A DNA stretch of 64,000 nt from Betaproteobacteria bacterium SCN2 (GTDB lineage Bacteria > Pseudomonadota > Gammaproteobacteria > Burkholderiales > Thiobacillaceae): positions 310,752 to 374,751 of the forward strand of contig WBSG01000027.1 of the NCBI GenBank assembly GCA_008923285.1, read 5' to 3'. Shown here one piece after another: positions 9,501 to 16,958 of this stretch. Positions within the stretch are counted from its first letter, which is position 1. Every line of letters starts with the position of its first letter. The notes beneath the pieces were generated by a model. It was not told the origin of the DNA. It saw only the letters and a list, made by a program, of their open reading frames with translations, and ran no database searches. Made by a program: the position numbers and the translations under genes.

Positions 9501-9625
9501 AGATCGTGAAGGTTTTGCGGTGGGACTCCCTCCTCCACCCGTTGCCCGCACATCCCCTCAGGGGCGGGCTTTTTTATACCAAGGCCAGCGGGCAAGCGCC
9601 CGCTGACCCGACAAGGAGAACATGA
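9497..9625 (+). CDS. Possible 42-residue coupling ORF between narG and narH
   Basis: A small frame begins at ATG 9497, overlapping the narG stop as ATGA. It ends with TGA 9623-9625, overlapping the narH start region. It could keep ribosomes moving across the narG-narH spacer. The product has no recognisable domain and looks like translated repeat/terminator sequence (Pro, Leu, Arg rich). It contains the hairpin at 9544-9575. No dedicated ribosome-binding site is evident. It may be fortuitous. Confidence 0.3.
   Translation: MKIVKVLRWDSLLHPLPAHPLRGGLFYTKASGQAPADPTRRT
9544..9575 (+). terminator. Terminator-like hairpin inside the narG-narH spacer
   Basis: Outer arms GCCCG (9544-9548) and CGGGC (9565-9569) with an inner CCCC/GGGG stem (9554-9557, 9561-9564), closed by a TCA loop and followed by six T (9570-9575). 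It has the shape of a Rho-independent terminator but lies within an operon. It may be an attenuator or processing site that sets narG:narHJI ratios. The five-base bulge weakens the stem. Confidence 0.45.
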
Positions 9626-11172
9626 TGAAAGTACGCGCCCAGATCGCCATGGTGCTGAACCTGGACAAGTGCATCGGCTGCCACACCTGCTCGATCACCT
9701 GCAAGAACGTGTGGACCTCGCGCGAAGGCATGGAATACGTGTGGTTCAACAACGTCGAGTCCAAGCCCGGCATCGGCTACCCCAAGCAGTGGGAAAACCA
9801 GGATGTCTGGAACGGCGGCTGGAAGCGCCGTGAAGATGGCAAGATCGAGCCGCGCCAGGGCAGCAAGGTGAAGATCCTCGCCAACATCTTCGGCAACCCC
9901 AACCTGCCCGAGATCGACGACTACTACGAGCCCTTCACCTACGACTACCAGCACCTGCAGAAGGCGCCGCTGTCGGAGACGCCGCCGACCGCGCGCCCCG
10001 TTTCCGCCATCACCGGCGAGAAGATGGACAAGATCCACTGGGGCCCGAACTGGGAAGACGACCTCGGCGGCGAGTTCTCTTCCAGAAGCCGCGACAAGAA
10101 CTTCGACAACGTGCAGAAGGAAATGCACGCCACCTTCGAAAACACCTTCCTCATGTACCTGCCAAGGCTGTGCGAGCACTGCCTCAACCCGACCTGCGTC
10201 GCCTCCTGCCCCTCGGGCTCGATCTACAAGCGCGAGGAAGACGGCATCGTGCTGGTCGACCAGGACAAGTGCCGCGGCTGGAGGATGTGCATCTCCGGCT
10301 GCCCGTACAAGAAGATCTACTACAACTGGAAGACCGGCAAGGCCGAGAAGTGCATCTTCTGCTACCCGCGCATCGAGGCGGGCCAGCCGACGGTGTGCTC
10401 GGAATCCTGCGTCGGCCGCATCCGCTACCTCGGCGTGATCCTGTACGACGCCGACCGCATCGAAGAAGCCGCCAGCGTCGCCGACGAGAAGGAACTCTAC
10501 GAAGCGCAGCTGAAGATCTTCCTCGACCCGTCCGACCCCGAGGTCATCGCCGCCGCGCGCGCCGAGGGCATTCCCGAGGCCTGGCTCGACGCCGCGGTGA
10601 AGTCGCCGGTGTACAAGATGGCCATCGACTGGAAGATCGCCTTCCCGCTGCACCCGGAATACCGCACCCTGCCGATGGTCTGGTACGTGCCGCCGCTGTC
10701 GCCGATCCAGTCCGCGGCCGAGTCCGGCAAGATGGGCATGAACGGCATCATCCCGGACACCGCCAGTCTGCGCATTCCCGTCACCTATCTCGCCAACCTG
10801 CTCACCGGCGGCAAGGAACAGCCGGTGGTCAGCGCGCTCGACCGCATGCTGGCGATGCGCGCCTACATGCGCGGCAAGTCGGTGGAGGGAAAACCCAACA
10901 TCGCCGCGCTCGAGCAGGTGGGGCTGACCTCGGCGCAGGCCGACGAGATGTACCGTTACCTCGCCATCGCCAACTACGAGGACCGCTTCGTCATCCCCAG
11001 CACCCACCGCGAGGAAGTCATCAACACCTTCGAGGAGAAATCCAGCTGCGGCTTCAGCTTCGGCAACGGCTGCTCGGACGGCGTGTCGCCCAATACGACA
11101 CTGTTCGGCAACCGCAAGAACGCCGTGCCGGTGGATCTTTCACAGTTGCACGCCAAGAAGAAGACGGGTTAA
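9625..11172 (+). CDS. narH: Respiratory nitrate reductase beta subunit NarH
   Basis: The Fe-S electron-transfer subunit, 515 residues from the second of two adjacent ATGs. ATG 9625 lies six bases after GGAG, against three for ATG 9622, and gives the usual NarH N-terminus (MKVRAQIAMVLNLDKC). Ferredoxin-type clusters are visible: CIGCHTCSITC, CEHCLNPTCVASC, CRGWRMCISGC and CIFCYPR...CSESCVGR. Trp in place of Cys in CRGWRMC marks the [3Fe-4S] centre, as in E. coli. It passes electrons from NarI to NarG in the cytoplasmic NarGH complex. Confidence 0.97.
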   Translation: MKVRAQIAMVLNLDKCIGCHTCSITCKNVWTSREGMEYVWFNNVESKPGIGYPKQWENQDVWNGGWKRREDGKIEPRQGSKVKILANIFGNPNLPEIDDYYEPFTYDYQHLQKAPLSETPPTARPVSAITGEKMDKIHWGPNWEDDLGGEFSSRSRDKNFDNVQKEMHATFENTFLMYLPRLCEHCLNPTCVASCPSGSIYKREEDGIVLVDQDKCRGWRMCISGCPYKKIYYNWKTGKAEKCIFCYPRIEAGQPTVCSESCVGRIRYLGVILYDADRIEEAASVADEKELYEAQLKIFLDPSDPEVIAAARAEGIPEAWLDAAVKSPVYKMAIDWKIAFPLHPEYRTLPMVWYVPPLSPIQSAAESGKMGMNGIIPDTASLRIPVTYLANLLTGGKEQPVVSALDRMLAMRAYMRGKSVEGKPNIAALEQVGLTSAQADEMYRYLAIANYEDRFVIPSTHREEVINTFEEKSSCGFSFGNGCSDGVSPNTTLFGNRKNAVPVDLSQLHAKKKTG

Positions 11173-11183
11173 GGAGAATAGCG

Positions 11184-11846
11184 ATGAAAACCTTCAAGGT
11201 CCTGTCCCTGATGCTGATGTATCCGGAATCCGACTGGCTGGCGGCATTGCCGGACATGCACGCCGCGCTGGTCGAGGAAGCGCCGGCCAACGGCAACGCC
11301 GCCGGCCGCCTGGCGCCGCTGTTCAGTCTGCTGAGCGACACCAGGCTGATCGAGCTGCAGGAGAACTACGTCGCCACCTTCGACCGCAATCCCTCGCACT
11401 CGCTGCACCTGTTCGAGCACATCCACGGCGAATCGCGCGACCGCGGCTCGGCCATGATCAACCTTCTGGAAGAGTACTGGAAGCACGACTTCGACGCTTC
11501 CGCGTCCGAGCTGCCCGACTACGTGCCGCTGTTCCTCGAATTCCTCTCGCTCCTGCCGAAGGAGGAGGCGCTGCCGCTGCTGGGCGACGCCGTGCACGTG
11601 CTGGCGCTGATCGGCCGGAAACTGGACAAGAACGGCAGCCCCTACGCCGCCGCCTTCCAGGTGCTGGAAGCGCTGTCGCCGGTGGAAGCGCAGGAGCTGA
11701 CCGAGCCGCCGGTGCGCGACATGGACGAGGCCATGGAAATGTTCGGCCCCACCCTCGACGGCACCGAACCGCTGCTCAACCCGGCTCCGCAAATCGCCGT
11801 CGTGCAGATGCCGGCTTCGCGCCGCCAGGCCGCCGCAACGCATTGA
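11184..11846 (+). CDS. narJ: Nitrate reductase assembly chaperone NarJ
   Basis: A 220-residue chaperone of the TorD/NarJ family that loads the molybdenum cofactor and holds apo-NarGH before membrane attachment. The N-terminal segment KVLSLMLMYPESDWL is typical of the family, as is FDRNPSHSLHLFEHIHGESRDRG in the middle (residues about 67-89). ATG 11184 follows AAGGAG. It sits in its normal place between narH and narI. It is not part of the mature enzyme. Confidence 0.94.
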   Translation: MKTFKVLSLMLMYPESDWLAALPDMHAALVEEAPANGNAAGRLAPLFSLLSDTRLIELQENYVATFDRNPSHSLHLFEHIHGESRDRGSAMINLLEEYWKHDFDASASELPDYVPLFLEFLSLLPKEEALPLLGDAVHVLALIGRKLDKNGSPYAAAFQVLEALSPVEAQELTEPPVRDMDEAMEMFGPTLDGTEPLLNPAPQIAVVQMPASRRQAAATH

Positions 11847-11861
11847 TCAAAGGAGTACGAA

Positions 11862-12545
11862 ATGTCCTACTCGCAATATCTCCTGTTCGGGCTCTACCCC
11901 TACATCGCCCTGTCGATATTCCTGCTCGGCAGCCTCATCCGCTTCGATCGCGAGCAGTACACCTGGAAGAGCGACTCCTCGCAGCTTTTGAAGCGCGGCC
12001 AGCTGCGGCTGGGCAGCAACCTGTTCCACATCGGCGTGCTGTTTCTGTTCTTCGGCCACTTCTTCGGCATGCTCACGCCGCACGCGGTGTACGAACCCTT
12101 CATCAGCACCAGCGCCAAGCAGCTGCTGGCCATGGTCTCGGGCGGCATCGCCGGCCTGCTCGCCTTCATCGGCCTTACCCTGCTGCTGCACCGGCGCCTG
12201 ACCGAGCCGCGCATCCGCGCAACCTCGAAGTTCAGCGACATCTTCATCCTGCTGCTGTTGTGGCTGCAGTTGTTGCTGGGTCTGGCCACCATCCCGCTCT
12301 CGGCCCAGCACCTCGACGGCAGCATGATGGTGCGGCTGGCCGAGTGGGCGCAGCGCATCGTCACCTTCCGCGGCGGCGCGGTCGAACTGCTGGACGGCGC
12401 CGGCTGGATCTTCAAGACCCACCTGTTCCTCGGCATGACCATCTTCCTCGTGTTCCCGTTCACCCGACTGGTACACGTATGGAGCGGGTTCGCCGCCACC
12501 ACCTATGCCGCCCGCGCCTGGCAGCTGGTCCGGCCCCGCAGCTAA
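11862..12545 (+). CDS. narI: Respiratory nitrate reductase gamma subunit NarI
   Basis: A 227-residue integral membrane cytochrome b with five predicted helices. It takes electrons from quinol and anchors NarGH. The four haem b ligands are at exactly the E. coli positions: His56 and His66 (FHIGVLFLFFGHFF), His187 (FKTHLFLG) and His205 (RLVHVWSG). ATG 11862 follows AAAGGAG. The start of the next gene is 20 bp downstream, so transcription probably continues. Confidence 0.97.
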   Translation: MSYSQYLLFGLYPYIALSIFLLGSLIRFDREQYTWKSDSSQLLKRGQLRLGSNLFHIGVLFLFFGHFFGMLTPHAVYEPFISTSAKQLLAMVSGGIAGLLAFIGLTLLLHRRLTEPRIRATSKFSDIFILLLLWLQLLLGLATIPLSAQHLDGSMMVRLAEWAQRIVTFRGGAVELLDGAGWIFKTHLFLGMTIFLVFPFTRLVHVWSGFAATTYAARAWQLVRPRS

Positions 12546-12564
12546 CGATTGAGAGGAGACTGAC

Positions 12565-14121
12565 ATGACACACGTTGTCGTTCTTGGCGCAGGCATCGCC
12601 GGCGTCCCCGCAGCCTACGCACTGAAATCCCGCCTGGGCTCGCAGGACAAGGTGACCGTGGTTTCCGACCGGGACTATTTCCACTTCGTCCCGTCCAACC
12701 CCTGGGTGGCGATGGGCTGGCGCGATCCGGCCGACATCGCCTTCCCCATCGAGCCCTATCTCAACGAACGCGGCATCCAGTTCGTCCGCAGCGCGCTCAA
12801 GAGCCTAGCGCCGGAAAGGAACCAGGTCGCCCTGGAAAACGGTCAGACCCTGGACTACGACTTCCTGCTCATCGCCACCGGCGTGGAAGGCGATTTCGCG
12901 GGCATTCCCGGACTCGCCGCCCACACCCAGTCGGTGCTGAATCTCGACCAGGCCGAGCGGGCGCTGGCCGCCTACAAGGATTTCGTCAAGAAGCCCGGCC
13001 CCATCGTGATCGGCGCGGCACAGGGATCCAGCATCCTCGGCCCGGTTTATGAATATGCGTTTCTGGTCGATGCCGACCTCAAGCGCCGCAACATCCGCGG
13101 CCGCGTGCCCATCACCCTGGTGACGCCCGAACCCTGGCCCGGGCATCTCGGCCTCGGCGCCAGCGGCGGCCCCAATCGCGAAGCCGTCGAGGCGGCGCTG
13201 GCCGACAACAACATTCGCATCATCGCCAACGCACGCACGCTCAAGATCGAGCCCGACGCGATCCATATCGCCGAGCTGGACGAGGCCGGCAACGAAAAGC
13301 TCCGGCACGCGCTGCCCTTCGCCTATTCGGTCTACTGGCCCGCGTTCCGCGGCGCGGCCGGCGTGCGCGATGCGCGCGCCCTGGTCAACGAGAAGGGCCT
13401 GGTGGAGGTGGACGAGCACATGCGCAGCCGCGACTTCGCCAATGTCTACGCGACCGGCACCTGCGTCGCGCACGGCATGGTCGACAGGACGCCGCTCGAT
13501 GTCGGCGCCCCCGACTCGGTGTATTCGATCCAGAAGGAAACCGAAACGGCGGTGGGCAACATCGTCGCCAGCCTGCGCGGCGAATCGCTGTCCAGCAACA
13601 TTCCGCAGCGGGCGCGCTGGCTGGCCGACATGGGCGAGACCGGCGCCGCCTACGTGTCCGGCCCGCAGGTGCCGCTCAGGGACATCAACTGGATGCGCCA
13701 GGGGCGCTGGGTGCATCTGGCCAAGGTCGACTTCGAGAAATACTTCATCAACCGCATACGCCTGAAGCCCATCACCCAGGCGCCCTCCGCCGCGTCCAGG
13801 ATCGCCGACATCATGAGCCTGATCCTGGCGCAAAAGCTTGAAAGCCAGTCGACCATTGCCGGCGCTGCCCAGCTGGGCGCGAAGCTGCTCGAACTGCACG
13901 TGGACAAGGACACCCATTTCGAACTGCGGGCGCTGGCGAAATCGCTCGGCCGCGACCCGGCCCTGCTGGCAAGCGAGCTGATGTCGGCGGCCATCGTCGA
14001 GGCGAAATCCTACCTCAGCGAGCCGGCGGTGGACGCGCTCGAACTGGCGCGCAGGGAACTGCTGGTGGCCGAGCTGCCGGAACGCCAACCCGGCGTAGAG
14101 TTCCACGGCGGCGGCACCTGA
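12565..14121 (+). CDS. SQR/NDH-2-type FAD flavoprotein lacking catalytic cysteines
   Basis: A 518-residue pyridine nucleotide-disulfide-type flavoprotein. The N-terminus has the FAD motif VVLGAGIAGVPAAYAL and a second motif ATGTCVAHG near residue 300. The closest family by layout is sulfide:quinone oxidoreductase. However, the protein has only one cysteine, in ATGTC, and the segment where SQRs of this type carry Cys reads GAAQGSSILGPVYEY. The persulfide-forming Cys pair is therefore absent. Residues after about 415 form a helical tail that the usual 400-430-residue SQR lacks. It is cotranscribed after narI and 46 bp before the DsrC-like gene. Its substrate is unknown; a quinone-linked or regulatory role in nitrate respiration is inferred. 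Confidence 0.75.
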   Translation: MTHVVVLGAGIAGVPAAYALKSRLGSQDKVTVVSDRDYFHFVPSNPWVAMGWRDPADIAFPIEPYLNERGIQFVRSALKSLAPERNQVALENGQTLDYDFLLIATGVEGDFAGIPGLAAHTQSVLNLDQAERALAAYKDFVKKPGPIVIGAAQGSSILGPVYEYAFLVDADLKRRNIRGRVPITLVTPEPWPGHLGLGASGGPNREAVEAALADNNIRIIANARTLKIEPDAIHIAELDEAGNEKLRHALPFAYSVYWPAFRGAAGVRDARALVNEKGLVEVDEHMRSRDFANVYATGTCVAHGMVDRTPLDVGAPDSVYSIQKETETAVGNIVASLRGESLSSNIPQRARWLADMGETGAAYVSGPQVPLRDINWMRQGRWVHLAKVDFEKYFINRIRLKPITQAPSAASRIADIMSLILAQKLESQSTIAGAAQLGAKLLELHVDKDTHFELRALAKSLGRDPALLASELMSAAIVEAKSYLSEPAVDALELARRELLVAELPERQPGVEFHGGGT

Positions 14122-14167
14122 GCCGCGCAAGGAATGCTTTACCCGCAATACGAAGGAGAAAGACTGC

Positions 14168-14494
14168 ATGACCGTTGAAATCGACATGCCCGAACTGGAT
14201 GCCGAAGGCTACCTGGTCGAGCCCATGGACTGGAACGATGACGTCGCCAGGGCGCTGGCGCGCGCCGAGAACATCGAGCTCGGCGACGACCACTGGGACG
14301 TCATCCGCTTCATGCGCGCCTATTACGAGGAGCACCAGGTGGCGGCGGATGCCCGCTTCGTCATCAAGCACCTCGCCAACCGCGTCGGCGCCGAGGCGCA
14401 GAAGCTGCTGTTCGTGCTGTTTCCCTACGGCTATGTGAAGCAGGCCTGCAAGATCGCCGGCATGAGGCGCCCGCGCGCCTGGAGCACGGGCTAG
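14168..14494 (+). CDS. DsrC/TusE-family protein without the penultimate cysteine
   Basis: A 108-residue member of the DsrC/TusE/RspA family, recognised by DAEGYLVEPMDWNDDVA, DHWDVIRFMRAYYEEH and the C-terminal FPYGYVKQACKIAGMRRP. Catalytic DsrC and TusE end in a conserved Cys one residue from the C-terminus. Here the corresponding end reads RPRAWSTG, with Trp replacing Cys. The other position, 10-11 residues upstream (KQACK), keeps its Cys. It therefore cannot do normal two-cysteine sulfur transfer. Cys-poor relatives (RspA) are thought to be regulatory. It is the last gene of the nar cluster. GGAG precedes ATG 14168. Confidence 0.8.
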   Translation: MTVEIDMPELDAEGYLVEPMDWNDDVARALARAENIELGDDHWDVIRFMRAYYEEHQVAADARFVIKHLANRVGAEAQKLLFVLFPYGYVKQACKIAGMRRPRAWSTG

Positions 14495-14560
14495 GAGGCG
14501 GTCATCGGGCCGAAACGAGCGAGCCTGAAGTCTTCATTGGTTTTCAACTGAAAGATCTTG

Positions 14561-14634
14561 AACAAAGAGGACAGGAGGAGACTCCGATTCGGCGGTGGCC
14601 AGGTTTGCCTCACGCCTGACCTCTTGTCCTCTTC
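14561..14634. repeat. GAGGACA palindromic repeat, copy A
   Basis: An imperfect inverted repeat with a purine-rich left arm (AACAAAGAGGACAGGAGGAG) and a pyrimidine-rich right arm (CCTCTTGTCCTCTT). It lies between convergent genes, the DsrC-like gene and the NMO gene. Related copies are at 19011-19079 and 21219-21307. A separate perfect hairpin GCCCGGG-TTT-CCCGGGC follows at 14652-14668. It may act as a bidirectional transcription end. Confidence 0.7.
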
Positions 14635-14726
14635 AAAAAACTTCCTCCGCCGCCCGGGTTTCCCGGGCACACGGACAAGCCATGCCGAGTTTGCGTATCG
14701 CGGATCGATGACCGCTTTACTGGCGC

Positions 14727-15908
14727 TTACACCAGGGCCGGCCTGACCCCGGTCAGCAGGTAGTCGATCAGCTCCTTCACCGAACGGATGGCGTTGCCGA
14801 AGGGCAGGCTTTCGCTGCCCCTGAAGAACAGGCCCTTCTTGATGTCGCCCTTCAGCGCGGCGGCGAGCTGGGTGTCGATGCAGAACTGCCCGGCCCTGGC
14901 GATGCCGTCGCGCAAGCCGCACTGGATCAGGCAGTGCAGCCCGCTGGTGCAGCGGTCGCGATCCGACTTGGCGCAGGCCTGCAGCTTGTGCTCGCGCCTG
15001 AGGTAGTTGGCGAGCCAGGGCGTCTTCACCGCGCGTGCCGGCAGCCCGGCCACGCTCATGAAGGTGACGATGTCCTCGGGCTTCGCCTCGACCAGCACCT
15101 TCTTGAAATCGGCATGGGCGTCGCCCTCCTCGGTAACGGCGAAGGGCGTGCCGAGCTGCACGGCGCTGGCGCCCAGCGACAGCAGCTCGATGAATTTCTC
15201 GTGCATGTTGACGCCGCCGGCGACGATCAGCGGAATGCGCTCGCGCTCGATGCCCAGTTCCCTGAACAGTTCGAACACGTCCTCGAGCACGCCCTTGAAG
15301 TCGAAGCGCGCATCGCCGACATCCTCGATTCTGGTGGCGCCGAGGTGGCCGCCGGCATAGCGCGGATGCTCGATGACGATGGCGTCGGGCAGGCGGCCGC
15401 TGCTGCCGAATTTTCTCAGGCGCATCCATTTCTTCAGCAGCACGGACACGCCGCGCGCGTCCGAGAGAATCGGGACCAACGCGACCTCGGGATGGCCTTC
15501 CGCCATGTCCGGCAGGTCCAGCGGCAGGCCCGCGCCCATGACGATGGCCTCGGCGCCGGACTCGCAGGCCTGGCGCACGTAGGCGGCATGTTCGGTCACC
15601 GCCTTCATGACGTTGACGGCGACGAGACCGTTGCCCTGGGCGGTTTCCCGCGCCATCCTGATTTCGCGGTCAAGTGCGACCAGGTTAATGGCGTCCAGCG
15701 TTTCCTTGTTGCGGCTCTTGCCCGCCTGCTCGAGGAGGTCGGGATGATGGTGGCGAAGGTCGATGCTGGCAATGGTGCCGACTGCGCCGGCCCTGGCCAC
15801 GGCGCCGGCCAGGCGGTGGGCGGACACGCCCACGCCCATGCCGCCCTGCACGACGGGCAACAGGGTCTTCCCCTTGACGGAGAACTTTGGATATTCATCC
15901 GGGTGCAT
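14727..15908 (-). CDS. Nitronate monooxygenase / 2-nitropropane dioxygenase-family flavoenzyme
   Basis: A 393-residue FMN-binding TIM-barrel protein. Family segments are VVQGGMGVGVSAHRLAGAV at the N-terminus, EAIVMGAGLPLDLP, PLIVAGGVN and GASAVQLGTPFAVTEEG. A C-terminal Cys-rich stretch (CAKSDRDRCTSGLHCLIQC) resembles a metal-binding or redox cluster found in one subgroup. The start is ATG 15908, after GGAGGAAG; the frame extends to 15932 without a better site. It is convergent with the nar cluster. Family members oxidise nitronates, but many are NADH:quinone reductases or of unknown substrate, so the exact reaction is uncertain. Confidence 0.8.
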   Translation of the reverse strand: MHPDEYPKFSVKGKTLLPVVQGGMGVGVSAHRLAGAVARAGAVGTIASIDLRHHHPDLLEQAGKSRNKETLDAINLVALDREIRMARETAQGNGLVAVNVMKAVTEHAAYVRQACESGAEAIVMGAGLPLDLPDMAEGHPEVALVPILSDARGVSVLLKKWMRLRKFGSSGRLPDAIVIEHPRYAGGHLGATRIEDVGDARFDFKGVLEDVFELFRELGIERERIPLIVAGGVNMHEKFIELLSLGASAVQLGTPFAVTEEGDAHADFKKVLVEAKPEDIVTFMSVAGLPARAVKTPWLANYLRREHKLQACAKSDRDRCTSGLHCLIQCGLRDGIARAGQFCIDTQLAAALKGDIKKGLFFRGSESLPFGNAIRSVKELIDYLLTGVRPALV

Positions 15909-16076
15909 GGCGCTTCCTCCAGCCAGTAGCATCAGAAAATCATCCTAACACGACCCTGATATCTTTATATATTCCGTCAGCATGGCTACTTATATATATG
16001 GTCCGGAATGCCGGCGGGGTTCTCCGCACCCGCCGAAAGGCCTAAAATGGCGCTCTTGTCAGCACCACGCTCTTTA
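15909..16076. other. Intergenic region upstream of nmo and the ribE-proximal element
   Basis: AT-rich stretch (about 15950-16005, with TATATA runs) followed by a GC-rich hairpin (GGCGGG/CCCGCC arms around 16013-16035). It probably holds the promoters for the leftward NMO gene and the rightward rib operon, but I cannot place -35/-10 boxes with confidence. I looked for an FMN riboswitch core here and did not find one. Confidence 0.4.
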
Positions 16077-16348
16077 AGGAACCTCTGGTTAAGCACTCCA
16101 TGAACCGCGTTTACACGAAAAATGCTCAGCTGCAAGGCGCGCGACGAAGGTCGTATTCGACATACGAAGCCGAGGAGCGCAACGCCGCAGATGGGCATTT
16201 TTCGTGCAAACCCTTCGGGGCGCGACTTTCCGGGCGGTCTGCTTTGTCGCGCTGCTTGCAAAGGGATCACCATTCGCTGCGCACCGCTTCGCGCATCCCA
16301 TCCCGGAAAACCGCGCCGCGGTCATGCGGGGCTTAACCAGAGGTTCCT
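16077..16348. mobile_element. MITE-like element with 18-bp perfect terminal inverted repeats
   Basis: A 272-bp stretch bounded by AGGAACCTCTGGTTAAGC (16077-16094) and its exact reverse complement (16331-16348). A nested imperfect inverted repeat of about 30 bp (around TTTACACGAAAAATGC and GCATTTTTCGTGCAAA) lies inside. It has no convincing gene. This is the architecture of a non-autonomous transposable element. No clear target-site duplication is visible. Its right end is 2 bp before the ribE ATG and includes the probable ribE ribosome-binding site. Confidence 0.8.
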
Positions 16349-16350
16349 CA

Positions 16351-16956
16351 ATGTTTACCGGAATCATCCAGGCAGTCGGCACAATCCACGAATACGAGGC
16401 GCGCGGTGCTGACGCGCGCATGGTCATCGATGCCGGCGGGCTGGACCTCGCCGACGTGGCCGTGGGCGACAGCATCGCGGTGAACGGCGTGTGCCTCACC
16501 GCCGTCGCGCTCGGCCCCGCCCGCTTCACGGTAGACGTGTCCGCCGAAACCCTGCGCTGCACCGAAGGCTTCGCCCCGGGCGCAGAGGTCAATCTGGAAA
16601 AGGCCATGCGCCCGATCGATCGCCTGGGCGGCCACATCGTCTCCGGCCATGTCGACGGCGTCGGCACGGTGGCGCGCTTCGAGCCGGTGGGCGAATCGCA
16701 CCTGCTGGCGGTCGACGCCCCCGCCGAACTCGCGCGCTACATCGCGGCCAAGGGCTCAATCACGGTGCAGGGCGTGTCCCTCACCGTGAACCAGGTCGAG
16801 GACGTGCGCTTCTTCATCAACCTGATTCCGCACACCCTGGCCATGACCACGCTGAAGCATCTCAAGCCCGGCAGCCGCGCGAACCTGGAAATCGACATGG
16901 TCGCGCGCTACGTGGAGCGCCTGACGCAGTTCATGAACCCCCTGGACAAAGATTGA
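16351..16956 (+). CDS. ribE: Riboflavin synthase alpha chain
   Basis: A 201-residue riboflavin synthase that dismutates 6,7-dimethyl-8-ribityllumazine to riboflavin. Two homologous lumazine-binding repeats are visible: MFTGIIQAVG...NGVCLTA and the second around GGHIVSGHVDGVG...GVSLTVN. The start is ATG 16351, which gives the canonical MFTGII N-terminus. The open frame extends back to 16204 into the MITE, but that leader has no family counterpart. The likely Shine-Dalgarno (AGAGG, 16339-16343) lies in the MITE terminal repeat. It is first in ribE-ribBX-ribH-nusB and ends 2 bp before the ribBX start. Confidence 0.95.
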   Translation: MFTGIIQAVGTIHEYEARGADARMVIDAGGLDLADVAVGDSIAVNGVCLTAVALGPARFTVDVSAETLRCTEGFAPGAEVNLEKAMRPIDRLGGHIVSGHVDGVGTVARFEPVGESHLLAVDAPAELARYIAAKGSITVQGVSLTVNQVEDVRFFINLIPHTLAMTTLKHLKPGSRANLEIDMVARYVERLTQFMNPLDKD

Positions 16957-16958
16957 AA

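Noticed and set aside
6540-9551. Open frame of about 1000 codons on the minus strand across narG
   Set aside because: It is the exact antisense of narG, has His/Val/Gly-rich composition without domains, and arises from high third-position GC. Similar long antisense frames over narK, narH, tolB and others were dropped for the same reason.
12565-14121. Functional sulfide:quinone oxidoreductase annotation
   Set aside because: The redox-active cysteines needed for sulfide oxidation are missing; only the fold-level relation is kept.
15909-16350. FMN riboswitch upstream of ribE
   Set aside because: The conserved RFN core was looked for and is not present; the space is filled by the MITE-like element.
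16204-16350. 49-residue N-terminal extension of riboflavin synthase
   Set aside because: The in-frame extension is translated from the MITE-like element and has no counterpart in the family; the canonical start is at 16351.
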